DNA from: Sedimenticola sp.
GTDB lineage: Bacteria > Pseudomonadota > Gammaproteobacteria > Chromatiales > Chromatiaceae
Assembly: GCA_026992075.1 (NCBI GenBank)
Contig: JALXAM010000010.1
Span: 16,432 to 80,431 of the forward strand
Direction of reading: 5' to 3'
Length of the DNA: 64,000 nucleotides
Positions within the stretch are counted from its first letter, which is position 1, and every line of letters begins with the position of its first letter. The notes under the pieces were generated by a model. That model had not been told where the DNA came from, searched no databases, and saw only the letters and a list, made by a program, of their open reading frames with translations. Shown in pieces: positions 35,280 to 43,900 of this stretch. The translations under genes and the position numbers were made by a program.

Positions 35280-35309
35280 GGCAGGCCGGTTGCGGGTGGC
35301 CTGCCTTTT
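35280..35309 (+). terminator. Second hairpin with U-tract between RND adaptor and pump genes
   Basis: GGCAGGCC, a 10-base loop, GGCCTGCC and TTTT. It looks like a real intrinsic terminator 32 bases before the pump ATG and may lower pump expression relative to the adaptor. Confidence 0.72.
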
Positions 35310-35341
35310 CTCAGGACTGATGATGCAAGACCGATGACCCC

Positions 35342-38300
35342 ATGAGCGACCTCGACGACAAGCAGCAGGGCACGCCGCAACAGGAGCCGGGCGCGACCGA
35401 CAACCTGGGGATCGCAGGCCGGGTCGCCAAATTCTTCATCAATTCCCCCCTTTCGCCGCTGTTCTACATCACCATGTTTCTGTTGGGGCTGGCCGGCCTG
35501 ATCATGACACCGCGCCAGGAGGACCCGCAGATCTCGGTGCCACTTATCGACCTCTTCATCCAGTACCCGGGCACGCCGGCGGACGAGGTCTCCTCCCTGG
35601 CCATCCAGCCGCTGGAGCGGATGATGTGGGAGATTCCCAGGGTCAAGCACGTCTACTCGGTGGCCGACCGGGGAAAAGGGATGGTCACGGTGCAGTTCAA
35701 GGTGGGCGAGGAGATGGAACCCTCCCTGGTGAAGGTGAACGAACAGCTCGCCTCCAACATGGACAAAATCCCTCCGGGGGTCTCTTTGCCACTGGTGCAG
35801 TCCAAGGGAATCGACGACGTGCCGGTGGTGACTCTCACCCTCTGGTCCGACAAGGATTTCAACGGTGACGGCATCCCCGACGTGGACGACAGCCAGTTGC
35901 GGCGGCTGGCCCTGTCGGTGCTGCAGAGCATCAAGGAGATCCCCGAGACCGGCAAGAGTTTCGTGGTGGGTGGACGGGCCGAGCAGGTGACGGTGGAGGT
36001 GCTGCCCGAGCGTCTGGCTGGTTATGGCATCAGCCTGGGACAGGTGGCGCAGGCCATCCAGGCGGCCAACTCGGAACAGCAGGTGGGCAACCTGGAGAGT
36101 GGTGGAGCCCATTTTACGGTGGTCACCGGCAAGTTCCTGCAGACTGCGGACGATATCGCCAAGCTCAAAGTGGGTAGCCATAACGGCGTGCCGGTCTACG
36201 TGCGTGACGTGGCCAAGGTTAGGCAGGGGCCGGAGGACGCCAAGCACTTGGTGGCCTATTACACGGGGGCAGCGGCGGAAGAGCCCAACCGGGCGGTGGC
36301 GGTGCCGGCGGTGACTATCGCAGTGGCAAAGAAGAAGGGCACCAATGGTGTGGTGGTGGCCAACAAGGTGCTCAAGCGGGTGGAAGAGCTGAAAGGGCGG
36401 CTGATTCCCTCCAATGTCCATGTCAGCGTCACCCGAAACTATGGCAAGACAGCAGAGGAGAAGGTCAACGAGCTGATCCTCAAGCTGTTCGTGGCCACTT
36501 TTACCGTGTTCCTGCTGGTCTGGTTCGCGTTCCGGGCCCTGAAACCGGCTTTCGTGGTGCTGCTGGTGGTGCCGGTGGTGATCCTGTTCACCATATTCGC
36601 GGCCTGGATCACCGGGTTCACTATCGACCGGGTGTCGCTTTTCGCTCTCATCTTCGCCATCGGCATCCTGGTGGACGACGCCATCGTGGTGGTGGAAAAC
36701 ATCTACCGGCGCTGGCTGGAAAAGGGGGAGACCGACACCGAGACCGCGGTGGATGCGGTGCGCGAGGTGGGCAACCCCACCATACTCGCCACCTTCACCG
36801 TCATCGCGGCACTGCTCCCCATGGGTTTCGTCACCGGTATGATGGGGCCCTACATGATGCCCATCCCGGCGCTGGGCTCCGTGGCCATGTTCATCTCGCT
36901 GTTCGCCGCCTTCGTGTTCACCCCCTGGCTGGCCCACAGCAAGCTGTTTCGTCCCTCCATGGAATACTTGGGCAGTGCCCAGCGGCGTGAACACGAGGAG
37001 GCGGAGAAGCTGGAGGGCTTCTACCGCCGCATTCTCACCCCGCTCATCGAGGACCGCCGCAAACTGACCCTGTTCCGCCTCAGCCTCTGGGGGCTTTTCC
37101 TGCTGGCTTGCTCCATGTTCTATTTCAAGGTGGTGGTGGTGAAGATGCTGCCACTGGACAACAAGCCGGAGTATTCGGTGGTACTGGACATGCCGGAGGG
37201 GACGGCGCTGGCGGAGACTGCCAACCGGGCCAATCAGGTGGCCAACCTGGTGCGCAAGTTCCCGGAAGTCACTGCGGTGCAGGTCTATGTGGGCACCGCC
37301 AAGCCCTTCGATTTCAATGGCATGGTGCGTCACTACTACCTGCGGGACAAGCCTTGGCAGGCCGAAATCCAGGTACAGCTGCTGGACAAGCATGAACGGG
37401 AACGCTCAAGCCATGAGATCGCGGTGGAGACGCGCCAGAAGCTGCGGGAGCTGTTCAAGGATGCCAACCTGAGCTTTGCCGTGGTAGAGATGCCGCCAGG
37501 ACCGCCGGTGCTTCAATCGGTGGTGGCAGAGGTGCACAACCAGGATGGCCAGATCCGGCGCGCCGTGGCTGCCGATCTCACCAAGGTCTTCCAGGCGGCG
37601 CCCAACCTGGTGGATGTGGACAACTACATGCGCGAGCCCCACGACTACTGGCGCTTCGTGGTGGACCGTGACAAGGCGGACGAGCGTGGCATCTCGGTGG
37701 AGATCATCAACAAGAACCTGGCCATGGCGCTGGGTGGCATGGTGCTGGGGGACGTGAAGCAACATGCCGGCCATGAGCCGGTGAATATCGTCATCCAGGT
37801 GCCGCTGGCAGTGCGTTCCCAGGTGAGCCGGCTCGGAGACATTCTCATCCAGTCGCCCACCGGCGTTACCGTACCTCTGCGCGAGCTGGGCCGATTCGTC
37901 AAGGTGCCGGAGGATCCGCTCATCTACCACAAGGATCTGCGTGCGGTGGAGTATGTGGTGGCCGATGTGGGCGGTAAGTATGCGGCGCCGGTCTACGGCA
38001 TGATCGAGGTGGAGGACCTGCTGGGCGAATGGAACGACGGCAAGCCCTATGTGACGCCGGATAACGTGAAGCTGGTGGACGAGACCTACTGGACCGGGCC
38101 CCCACCCAACGACGCCCATAGCGCCATAGAGTGGACCGGCGAGTGGACGGTGACCTATGAGACTTTCCGGGACATGGGTATTGCCTTCGCTGCGGCCTTG
38201 GTGATGATCTACATCCTGGTGGTTTGGGAGTTCGGCAATTTCCGTATTCCGGCGCTGATCATGGCGCCCATTCCCCTCACCCTGCTGGGGATAGTGCCGG

Positions 38301-39484
38301 CTCATGCCATCTTTTTCGCCAACGGCTGGGGCGGTGAGTTCACCGCAACCTCCATGATCGGCTGGATCGCCCTGGCCGGCATCATCGTGCGCAACTCCAT
38401 TCTGCTGGTGGACTTCTCCATTCACGAGGTGCAGAAAGGAGTGCCGGTGGCCGAGGCGGTGATCCAGGCTTGCAAGACCCGGACCCGGCCAATTCTCATC
38501 ACCGCCTTCGCCCTGGTGTTTGCTTCCACGGTGATCTTTTTCGATCCCATTTTCCAGGGCATGGCCATCTCCCTGGCTTCTGGCGTGCTGGTCTCTACAC
38601 TACTGACCCTGGTGGTGATTCCATTGGGTTGCGTGTTGGCTTCCAAGTCACTGTGCGAGGTGGCCGGTCGCAAGTGCGGCCCGCAGGGCGGTGGTGCCGC
38701 AGGCAAGGCGAAGCAAGGACCTTCCCTGCTGAAACGCGTCTGGCATTTGCTGGTGACTTTGCTGGTGGGGTTGTTCAGCCTGGTGGCCATGCTGTTCCGG
38801 CTGGTGAAGGGCCGTCGTCTGCACAAGCCGAAACCCGAGGTCCGTAGCGAGAAGCCCCCCACGCCTCCCGGCGCGGAGCGGGCAGAACCGGTGAAGCCGG
38901 CGCCAGCGGCGCCCGCTGCCCGCGCCGTTCCCGAAGGGAAGCCGGTTCGGGCCGACAAGGCGAAGCCGGAGGCCGTGCGGGTTCCGGTGGAAGAGGTGCC
39001 AGAGCCGGCAGGAAAGACCCTTGGTCAGCCTCCGGTGGAGAAAAAGGCCGACATGGATGCTCTGTTGGCCTCACTGGAAGAGAAGGTGCCTACGGGCAAG
39101 GCCTATCTCAAGGAAACCACGGACAGGGTGGAATACCCGGTGGATTCCCTGGCTTCGGCCGAGGACCTGGATCTCATTTCCCGCCCGCTGGAGAAAGGGA
39201 CTGGCGGCTTGGCCCGGGAGGAAAAGGGGGAAACCCCAGTCTCCCAATCCACCAGGGCGGAGCCCAAGGCTGCCCGGAAAAAAGTGGCCAAAAAAACGGT
39301 GAAGAAGAAGGTTGCCAGCAGCGCCAAGAGCGCCGCAAAAAAAACGGTGGCCAAGAAAAAGACCAAGGCCACTCCTGCCGTGAAAAAGGCGGCGGCTAAA
39401 AAAACCGGCACCAACGGCGGTCGTAAAGGTGGGCGTCGGGGCATACGACTCAAGAGCCTGGACAGTGATGATGGGCTCTCCTGA
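35342..39484 (+). CDS. RND efflux pump with long C-terminal extension and H1-like Lys/Ala tail
   Basis: 1380 aa; ordinary RND pumps are about 1030-1100. The core (1 to about 1105) has the normal two sets of six helices and two large periplasmic loops; the proton-relay segment FAIGILVDDAIVVVENIYR in helix 4 is intact. After helix 12 come about 270 extra residues. First is a basic linker with one more hydrophobic segment (about 1131-1155), then a Pro/Ala/Glu-rich stretch, an acidic part, and finally (about 1308-1367) a Lys/Ala region with KKVAKKTVKKKV and AAKKTVAKKKTKA repeats like histone H1 or AlgP. The frame is unbroken. It is followed by a ParA-like gene. The substrate is unknown. Confidence 0.93.
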   Translation: MSDLDDKQQGTPQQEPGATDNLGIAGRVAKFFINSPLSPLFYITMFLLGLAGLIMTPRQEDPQISVPLIDLFIQYPGTPADEVSSLAIQPLERMMWEIPRVKHVYSVADRGKGMVTVQFKVGEEMEPSLVKVNEQLASNMDKIPPGVSLPLVQSKGIDDVPVVTLTLWSDKDFNGDGIPDVDDSQLRRLALSVLQSIKEIPETGKSFVVGGRAEQVTVEVLPERLAGYGISLGQVAQAIQAANSEQQVGNLESGGAHFTVVTGKFLQTADDIAKLKVGSHNGVPVYVRDVAKVRQGPEDAKHLVAYYTGAAAEEPNRAVAVPAVTIAVAKKKGTNGVVVANKVLKRVEELKGRLIPSNVHVSVTRNYGKTAEEKVNELILKLFVATFTVFLLVWFAFRALKPAFVVLLVVPVVILFTIFAAWITGFTIDRVSLFALIFAIGILVDDAIVVVENIYRRWLEKGETDTETAVDAVREVGNPTILATFTVIAALLPMGFVTGMMGPYMMPIPALGSVAMFISLFAAFVFTPWLAHSKLFRPSMEYLGSAQRREHEEAEKLEGFYRRILTPLIEDRRKLTLFRLSLWGLFLLACSMFYFKVVVVKMLPLDNKPEYSVVLDMPEGTALAETANRANQVANLVRKFPEVTAVQVYVGTAKPFDFNGMVRHYYLRDKPWQAEIQVQLLDKHERERSSHEIAVETRQKLRELFKDANLSFAVVEMPPGPPVLQSVVAEVHNQDGQIRRAVAADLTKVFQAAPNLVDVDNYMREPHDYWRFVVDRDKADERGISVEIINKNLAMALGGMVLGDVKQHAGHEPVNIVIQVPLAVRSQVSRLGDILIQSPTGVTVPLRELGRFVKVPEDPLIYHKDLRAVEYVVADVGGKYAAPVYGMIEVEDLLGEWNDGKPYVTPDNVKLVDETYWTGPPPNDAHSAIEWTGEWTVTYETFRDMGIAFAAALVMIYILVVWEFGNFRIPALIMAPIPLTLLGIVPAHAIFFANGWGGEFTATSMIGWIALAGIIVRNSILLVDFSIHEVQKGVPVAEAVIQACKTRTRPILITAFALVFASTVIFFDPIFQGMAISLASGVLVSTLLTLVVIPLGCVLASKSLCEVAGRKCGPQGGGAAGKAKQGPSLLKRVWHLLVTLLVGLFSLVAMLFRLVKGRRLHKPKPEVRSEKPPTPPGAERAEPVKPAPAAPAARAVPEGKPVRADKAKPEAVRVPVEEVPEPAGKTLGQPPVEKKADMDALLASLEEKVPTGKAYLKETTDRVEYPVDSLASAEDLDLISRPLEKGTGGLAREEKGETPVSQSTRAEPKAARKKVAKKTVKKKVASSAKSAAKKTVAKKKTKATPAVKKAAAKKTGTNGGRKGGRRGIRLKSLDSDDGLS

Positions 39485-39585
39485 CAGGACATTCTCGCCG
39501 GGCGCACCGGGATGCTAGAATTTCCGCGCCATGAGATGGGTGGAAGGGCCGGCAACAGCTGTTCCTCCGTGGAGGGGTTCGTGAC

Positions 39586-40227
39586 ATGATCACCGTCATC
39601 GGCAGCCTCAAGGGAGGCTCGGGAAAGAGCACCATTGCCTTCAATCTGGCGGTGTGGCTGGCCTATGCCCATCAGAATGTGCTGGCCATCGATGCCGATC
39701 CCCAGGCCACCCTTACCGACGTTGTGGAGGTGCGTGAAGAGGAGGGCTTCGAGCCTCCCGTGCAACTGGCGCACAAGGAGCTGCTCTGGCATCCCGAAAA
39801 GCTGCAGGACTACGACGAGGTGCTCATCGACGTGGGCACCGCCGATCTGGAATCGCTCAAGCAGGCCATTCGCATCACCGACCGTATCGTCATCCCGGTG
39901 CCGCCCAGCCAGGCTGACATCTGGTCCACCCAGCGTTTCCTGCGCCTGATCCGCGCGGTTTCCCAGAGTCGGACGGAGCCTCCCGAGGTCCTGGCTTTCA
40001 TCAACCGGGGGGACACTCACCGCGCGGTGCGCGAAAGTGACGAAGCGGCGGCGGCGCTGGTCTCGTTGCCAGAGGTGGACTTCGTCAAGGCTCGGTTGGC
40101 ACAGAGAACCGCATTTCGCCGCTCTTTCAGCGAGGGGCTGGCGGTGTTCGAGATGGATCCGCGCAGCAAAGGAGCGCTGGAATGGAATGCGCTGGCAGCG
40201 GTTCTCTATCCCCACGTGTTGCGCTGA
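39586..40227 (+). CDS. ParA/MinD-superfamily ATPase
   Basis: 213 aa. Deviant Walker A KGGSGKST at residues 9-16 with the signature Lys9 as well as Lys14, IDADPQATLTD as motif A', DEVLIDVGTAD as Walker B and VIPVPPSQAD later. It is an orphan: no parB or parS-like repeats are next to it. Short ParA proteins of this type position cargo such as plasmids, chemotaxis arrays or other complexes. Its location behind the tailed RND pump suggests, without proof, a positioning role for that complex. Start ATG at 39586. Confidence 0.9.
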   Translation: MITVIGSLKGGSGKSTIAFNLAVWLAYAHQNVLAIDADPQATLTDVVEVREEEGFEPPVQLAHKELLWHPEKLQDYDEVLIDVGTADLESLKQAIRITDRIVIPVPPSQADIWSTQRFLRLIRAVSQSRTEPPEVLAFINRGDTHRAVRESDEAAAALVSLPEVDFVKARLAQRTAFRRSFSEGLAVFEMDPRSKGALEWNALAAVLYPHVLR

Positions 40228-40288
40228 GTAGCGCCCGCCAGTTCACACGATCAAAATATTCTTGTTTATCATAAGTAGTGTCATGGGT

Positions 40289-40315
40289 ATCATCATAGTT
40301 ATGAACCATGATGAT
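40289..40315. repeat. Short inverted repeat in an A/T-rich gap
   Basis: ATCATCAT at 40289-40296 and ATGATGAT at 40308-40315 form an 8-bp inverted repeat, flanked by TGGG and TCCA, in a noticeably A/T-rich 120-base gap before the Met-rich protein gene. It could be an operator or a weak terminator. Confidence 0.4.
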
Positions 40316-40347
40316 TCCATACTGTTGGCCTTGATTCCGGCTTCCCC

Positions 40348-40854
40348 ATGACCAGAGACGAAGAAAAGAAAGCTCCCGACCTGGATTCCCGGGATGCGCC
40401 GGGAGGCATCGATCGCCTTTCTGAAGCGTTCGAGAGCAGTGCCCGCCGCTGGGAGCTGATCATCTATCCCTCCATGTTCGCCTTCGTCGTGCTGGCGGCC
40501 TATGGCTTCTTCCTCATCTACCGTTTGGCGGGGGACGTACACTATCTCGCTATCAGTGTCGACTCCCATATGTCGGTGCTCTCCAGCAATATGCAGAACA
40601 TGTCGGAGAACATGGGACAGATCACCACCAACATCCGCACCATGACGGTTAGCCTGGACACCATCGAGAGTCGCATGGCCACTCTCAAGCCCATTCTGGC
40701 CAGCATGGAGTCCATGGACCGCTCCATGCAGATGATGAATGCCTCCACTCGGGACATGACCGTCACCACGCGCAACATGCAATATGACATGTATCGTCTC
40801 AACCGCAACATCGGGCGGCCCATGTCCTTCATGAACACCTTCATGCCCTGGTGA
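40348..40854 (+). CDS. Met-rich single-pass membrane coiled-coil protein
   Basis: 168 aa. Cytoplasmic N-terminus with an RR before one membrane helix (about 38-60). A roughly 105-residue domain follows, probably periplasmic by the positive-inside rule, predicted as coiled coil. It contains 17 methionines, many spaced three to four residues apart (SNMQNMSENM, MESMDRSMQMM), and ends MSFMNTFMPW. I do not recognise a named family. Possible roles are copper binding or a scaffold for the neighbouring efflux complex. The stop overlaps the GTG of the nucleotidase gene (GTGA at 40851). Confidence 0.8.
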   Translation: MTRDEEKKAPDLDSRDAPGGIDRLSEAFESSARRWELIIYPSMFAFVVLAAYGFFLIYRLAGDVHYLAISVDSHMSVLSSNMQNMSENMGQITTNIRTMTVSLDTIESRMATLKPILASMESMDRSMQMMNASTRDMTVTTRNMQYDMYRLNRNIGRPMSFMNTFMPW

Positions 40855-41804
40855 GCAGGAACCGGATCCCGGAACCGGAACGCCCCACCCTGGTGGTGGC
40901 CACCTCCTCGCGCGCTCTCTTCGATCTCGACGAGTCGCATCGCGTCTTCGAGGAGGAGGGGGTGGACGCCTACCACGCCTACCAGATAGAACACGAAGAG
41001 GATGTCCTCCAGCCGGGGGTGGCCTTCTCCCTGGTGCGCAAGTTGCTGCGGCTCAACGGGCTTTTTGAGGGAAGGGTGAAGGTGGAGGTGGTACTTCTGT
41101 CGCGCAACAGTGCCGACACAGGCCTGCGGGTGTTCAACTCCATCGAACATCACGGGCTGGACATCACCCGGGCTGCCTTCACCGGAGGGCGAAGCCCCTT
41201 CGAGTATGCCTCGGTGCTGGGCGCGCACCTGTTCCTTTCCGCCGAGCCGGAGGATGTGGCGCGGGCATTGCAGGCAGGCGTTGCCGCGGCCACCATCGCG
41301 CCGTTGCAGGGCGGAGGGGGGGAAGAGACCGGAACCGTAGGAGAGGCGCCCTCCGATCAGTTGAGGATCGCTTTCGATGGGGACGCGGTACTCTTCTCCG
41401 ACGAGGCGGAACGGATCTACCGCAGCCGTGGGCTGGAGGCTTTCGAAGCCAGCGAGAAAGCGGCGGCCCACAAGCCGCTGGAGGCGGGGCCCTTCCGGCG
41501 CTTCCTGGAAGTGCTGCACCGCATGCAGACACTGGCGGAGGCCGGAACCTCTCCCATACGCACCGCGCTGGTGACGGCTCGGGGTGCGCCGGCCCACGAG
41601 CGGGTGATCCGCACCCTACGCGCTTGGAACATCCGTATCGACGAGGCGCTCTTTCTCGGTGGTATGGAGAAGAGCGCCTTTCTCAAAGCTTTTCGAGCCG
41701 ATATCTTCTTCGACGATCAGCGCCACCATGTGAGTTCGGCCGCCCAGTTCGTGCCGGCCGGCCATGTACCCCATGGCATCGCCAATCAGAGTTCGGCGTC
41801 GTAG
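40851..41804 (+). CDS. Cytosolic 5'-nucleotidase (cN-I family)
   Basis: 317 aa starting at a GTG inside the previous stop. Two haloacid-dehalogenase-type segments, LFDLDES near residue 25 and IAFDGDAVLFSDEAERIY near residue 175, with VLLSRNSADTGLRVFNSI, match the cN-I type 5'-nucleotidase family (PF06189 as I recall). It should dephosphorylate nucleoside monophosphates in the cytoplasm. Translational coupling to a Met-rich membrane protein is odd for a nucleotide-metabolism enzyme. The 3' end overlaps the convergent FimX-like gene by 19 bases. Confidence 0.9.
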   Translation: MSRNRIPEPERPTLVVATSSRALFDLDESHRVFEEEGVDAYHAYQIEHEEDVLQPGVAFSLVRKLLRLNGLFEGRVKVEVVLLSRNSADTGLRVFNSIEHHGLDITRAAFTGGRSPFEYASVLGAHLFLSAEPEDVARALQAGVAAATIAPLQGGGGEETGTVGEAPSDQLRIAFDGDAVLFSDEAERIYRSRGLEAFEASEKAAAHKPLEAGPFRRFLEVLHRMQTLAEAGTSPIRTALVTARGAPAHERVIRTLRAWNIRIDEALFLGGMEKSAFLKAFRADIFFDDQRHHVSSAAQFVPAGHVPHGIANQSSAS

Positions 41805-43879
41805 ACGATGCTGTCCACGGGCTCCTGAATGAAGTTGCCCTGGATGTAGTCCACCCCGATGTTCCACAGCAATGCCAGCTGCGCTGCTTCCTTGATGTGG
41901 GTCACCACCGTCTTCACCCCCTCCTTCTGCAGCTGCTCGTTATAGCTTTGCAGCAGCGCCCGATACTCCTTGTCCTTGGAGATATTGGCGGCAGTGTCGG
42001 TGGCGAAATAGACCATGTCGGCATTGAGATGCTTGACCAGGTTCACCGCCTCCTGCTCGAAGGAGAAATGGCTCAAGGCGATCTGGCAGTTGATCTTCTT
42101 CAGCCCCTCGGTTAGCTGCTCCATGGTCTCCAGGTTGCGCATCACATCGTGTTGTGCGGAGATGAAGGTGAGCCAGGAGCCCTTCGCCTTGAACTCCCGC
42201 AGGCAGTCGCAGATCCACAGCAACAGGGAGTCGTCGCTGATGGCTGCCGGTGAAAGATTGAGGAAGAAATTGAGTCGGTGCCCCTCCTGTCGGTGGGCTG
42301 CAAGCTCCTGAATGGAGCGACGGATCACCCAGCGGTCGACATCCGCCAAACGGCCCGCCTTCTCGGCATCGGGGAGGAACTCCTCTGGTAGCAGCAGTTT
42401 TCCGGACTCATCCTTCAGTCGCAGGTAGACCACGTAATGCTCCCGGCTGTTGCCGTGCAGGCTCACCACCGGCTGGTAGAAGGGAACGAAGAGATCGGGC
42501 TGCTCCACCGCCTGGTCGATGCGCTGCACCAGCTGTTCGTTCACGTCGGCCAGTTCCGGGGTTGCCAGGCGCAGGCTTTCATCGAAGATCACCAGCTTTT
42601 CGCCGCTCTTCTGAGAATGTCCACAGGCCTGCAAGGCGTTGTGTACCAGGTCGATGGCGCTGTGGGCCGGAGGCTCGTTGGAATAGGCAAGCCCGGCGAC
42701 GAAATGGGGCTGGATTCCGTTTTCCAGCTCCAGTTCCGAGAGTTTTCCCAGCAGTCGCTCCGCCACCGCCTTGGCGTCGGTGGAAAGGGTACAGAGCAGG
42801 GCGAACTGGTGCTCGCCATAACGTGCCAGTAGGTCCGATTCGTAGGTGGATTCGTTGAGGGCTCGGGCGGCATCCCGGAGCAGTTGCAGGGTGGGGTCCG
42901 CTCCAACCTCTTCGGAAAGACTCTTGAAGTTGGTGAGGTCGAACAGTACCAGGCTCAAGCGCCCGGCGTCGGCCTGGACCCTCTTCAACCGCTCTTCCAG
43001 CTGGTCAAGGAAATACTTGCGGTTGTAGAGACCCGTCTCCATGTCGTAGTTGGCCAGATCCTCCGGCTGCATGCTGCCCTTGGCGGTGAGGTCGGTGATG
43101 ATCACCTGGGTGCAGTCTTCACCATCCATCCGGCTGGGAGCGAAGCGCATCTCCACCGGCAGGATCCGGCCGGTGCGCGTGACGCAGTCGATCTTCAGGT
43201 TTTCCGCGGTATGCTGTTTTTCGAGCATGCGCAGCACCGCCTTGAACTTGAGCCGGTCTTCGGCGGCGACGAGGTCCATGAAGGGCAGCCCCTCCATCTC
43301 ATCCGCGTCCTCGTAACCGAACAGCTCCAGATAGGCGGGGTTGGCATGGATATGCATGCCTTCGTGTATGTAGGCCACCGCTTCCCGGAGGCTGTCGGAA
43401 AGCAGTTTCCAGCGCCGGGACGATTCTTCGGCCTGCTGCTGGGCCGTTTCCAGCCGTTCCTTCAGCACCATGTTTTGCTGCTCCCGATTCACCACATAGA
43501 TGAGATGGGCATAATCGTGGCGCTGGATGATGTCCTGGGCGTTGGTTTCGGCGGCGAAGAAGAGCTCCTGGGCGGGGTCGTCGGAGAGCAGGATGAAGGA
43601 GGCGCGCGGCGACTGTCGGCGGATCTGGCGGATGGCGGTGGTGAAATCGATCTCCTCCGCGTCGCAGTTCACCAGCACCACATCGGCATGGCTGTTTTCC
43701 AGGAACCGGTCCAGCTCTTCCTGGTCGTTTGCCGTGGTGAGGTGGATGGCCATGCCGGAATTGCGCAACGTCTGGGCATACAGGTTGGCGTCGTCGGTGG
43801 GGCACCCGAGCACCAGCAACTCGATGACATCGGTGAGCGGGGTGACGATCTGAATGATGCGTTCGGCGGTTGTATTCAT
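41786..43879 (-). CDS. FimX-like REC-PAS-GGDEF-EAL protein with degenerate active sites
   Basis: 697 aa. A receiver-like N-terminus (about 15-125), a PAS domain (about 150-270), a GGDEF domain (275-435) and an EAL domain (450-690). The GGDEF signature reads YGEHQF and the EAL motif reads VVYLRL. The ElTE, DDFGTG and KID equivalents are lost (SHFSFE, VYFATD). Both enzymatic activities should be absent, which is the FimX pattern: a cyclic di-GMP effector controlling type IV pili. The upstream gene encodes a PilZ-like partner 21 bases away. No membrane segment. Confidence 0.88.
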   Translation of the reverse strand: MNTTAERIIQIVTPLTDVIELLVLGCPTDDANLYAQTLRNSGMAIHLTTANDQEELDRFLENSHADVVLVNCDAEEIDFTTAIRQIRRQSPRASFILLSDDPAQELFFAAETNAQDIIQRHDYAHLIYVVNREQQNMVLKERLETAQQQAEESSRRWKLLSDSLREAVAYIHEGMHIHANPAYLELFGYEDADEMEGLPFMDLVAAEDRLKFKAVLRMLEKQHTAENLKIDCVTRTGRILPVEMRFAPSRMDGEDCTQVIITDLTAKGSMQPEDLANYDMETGLYNRKYFLDQLEERLKRVQADAGRLSLVLFDLTNFKSLSEEVGADPTLQLLRDAARALNESTYESDLLARYGEHQFALLCTLSTDAKAVAERLLGKLSELELENGIQPHFVAGLAYSNEPPAHSAIDLVHNALQACGHSQKSGEKLVIFDESLRLATPELADVNEQLVQRIDQAVEQPDLFVPFYQPVVSLHGNSREHYVVYLRLKDESGKLLLPEEFLPDAEKAGRLADVDRWVIRRSIQELAAHRQEGHRLNFFLNLSPAAISDDSLLLWICDCLREFKAKGSWLTFISAQHDVMRNLETMEQLTEGLKKINCQIALSHFSFEQEAVNLVKHLNADMVYFATDTAANISKDKEYRALLQSYNEQLQKEGVKTVVTHIKEAAQLALLWNIGVDYIQGNFIQEPVDSIVYDAEL

Positions 43880-43900
43880 GGTTCTGGTCCCCAGGGTTCC

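Noticed and set aside
34433..37393. A 986-codon minus-strand frame opposite the RND genes
   Set aside because: His/Gln/Leu-rich shadow of the RND pump and adaptor, with no recognisable motif.
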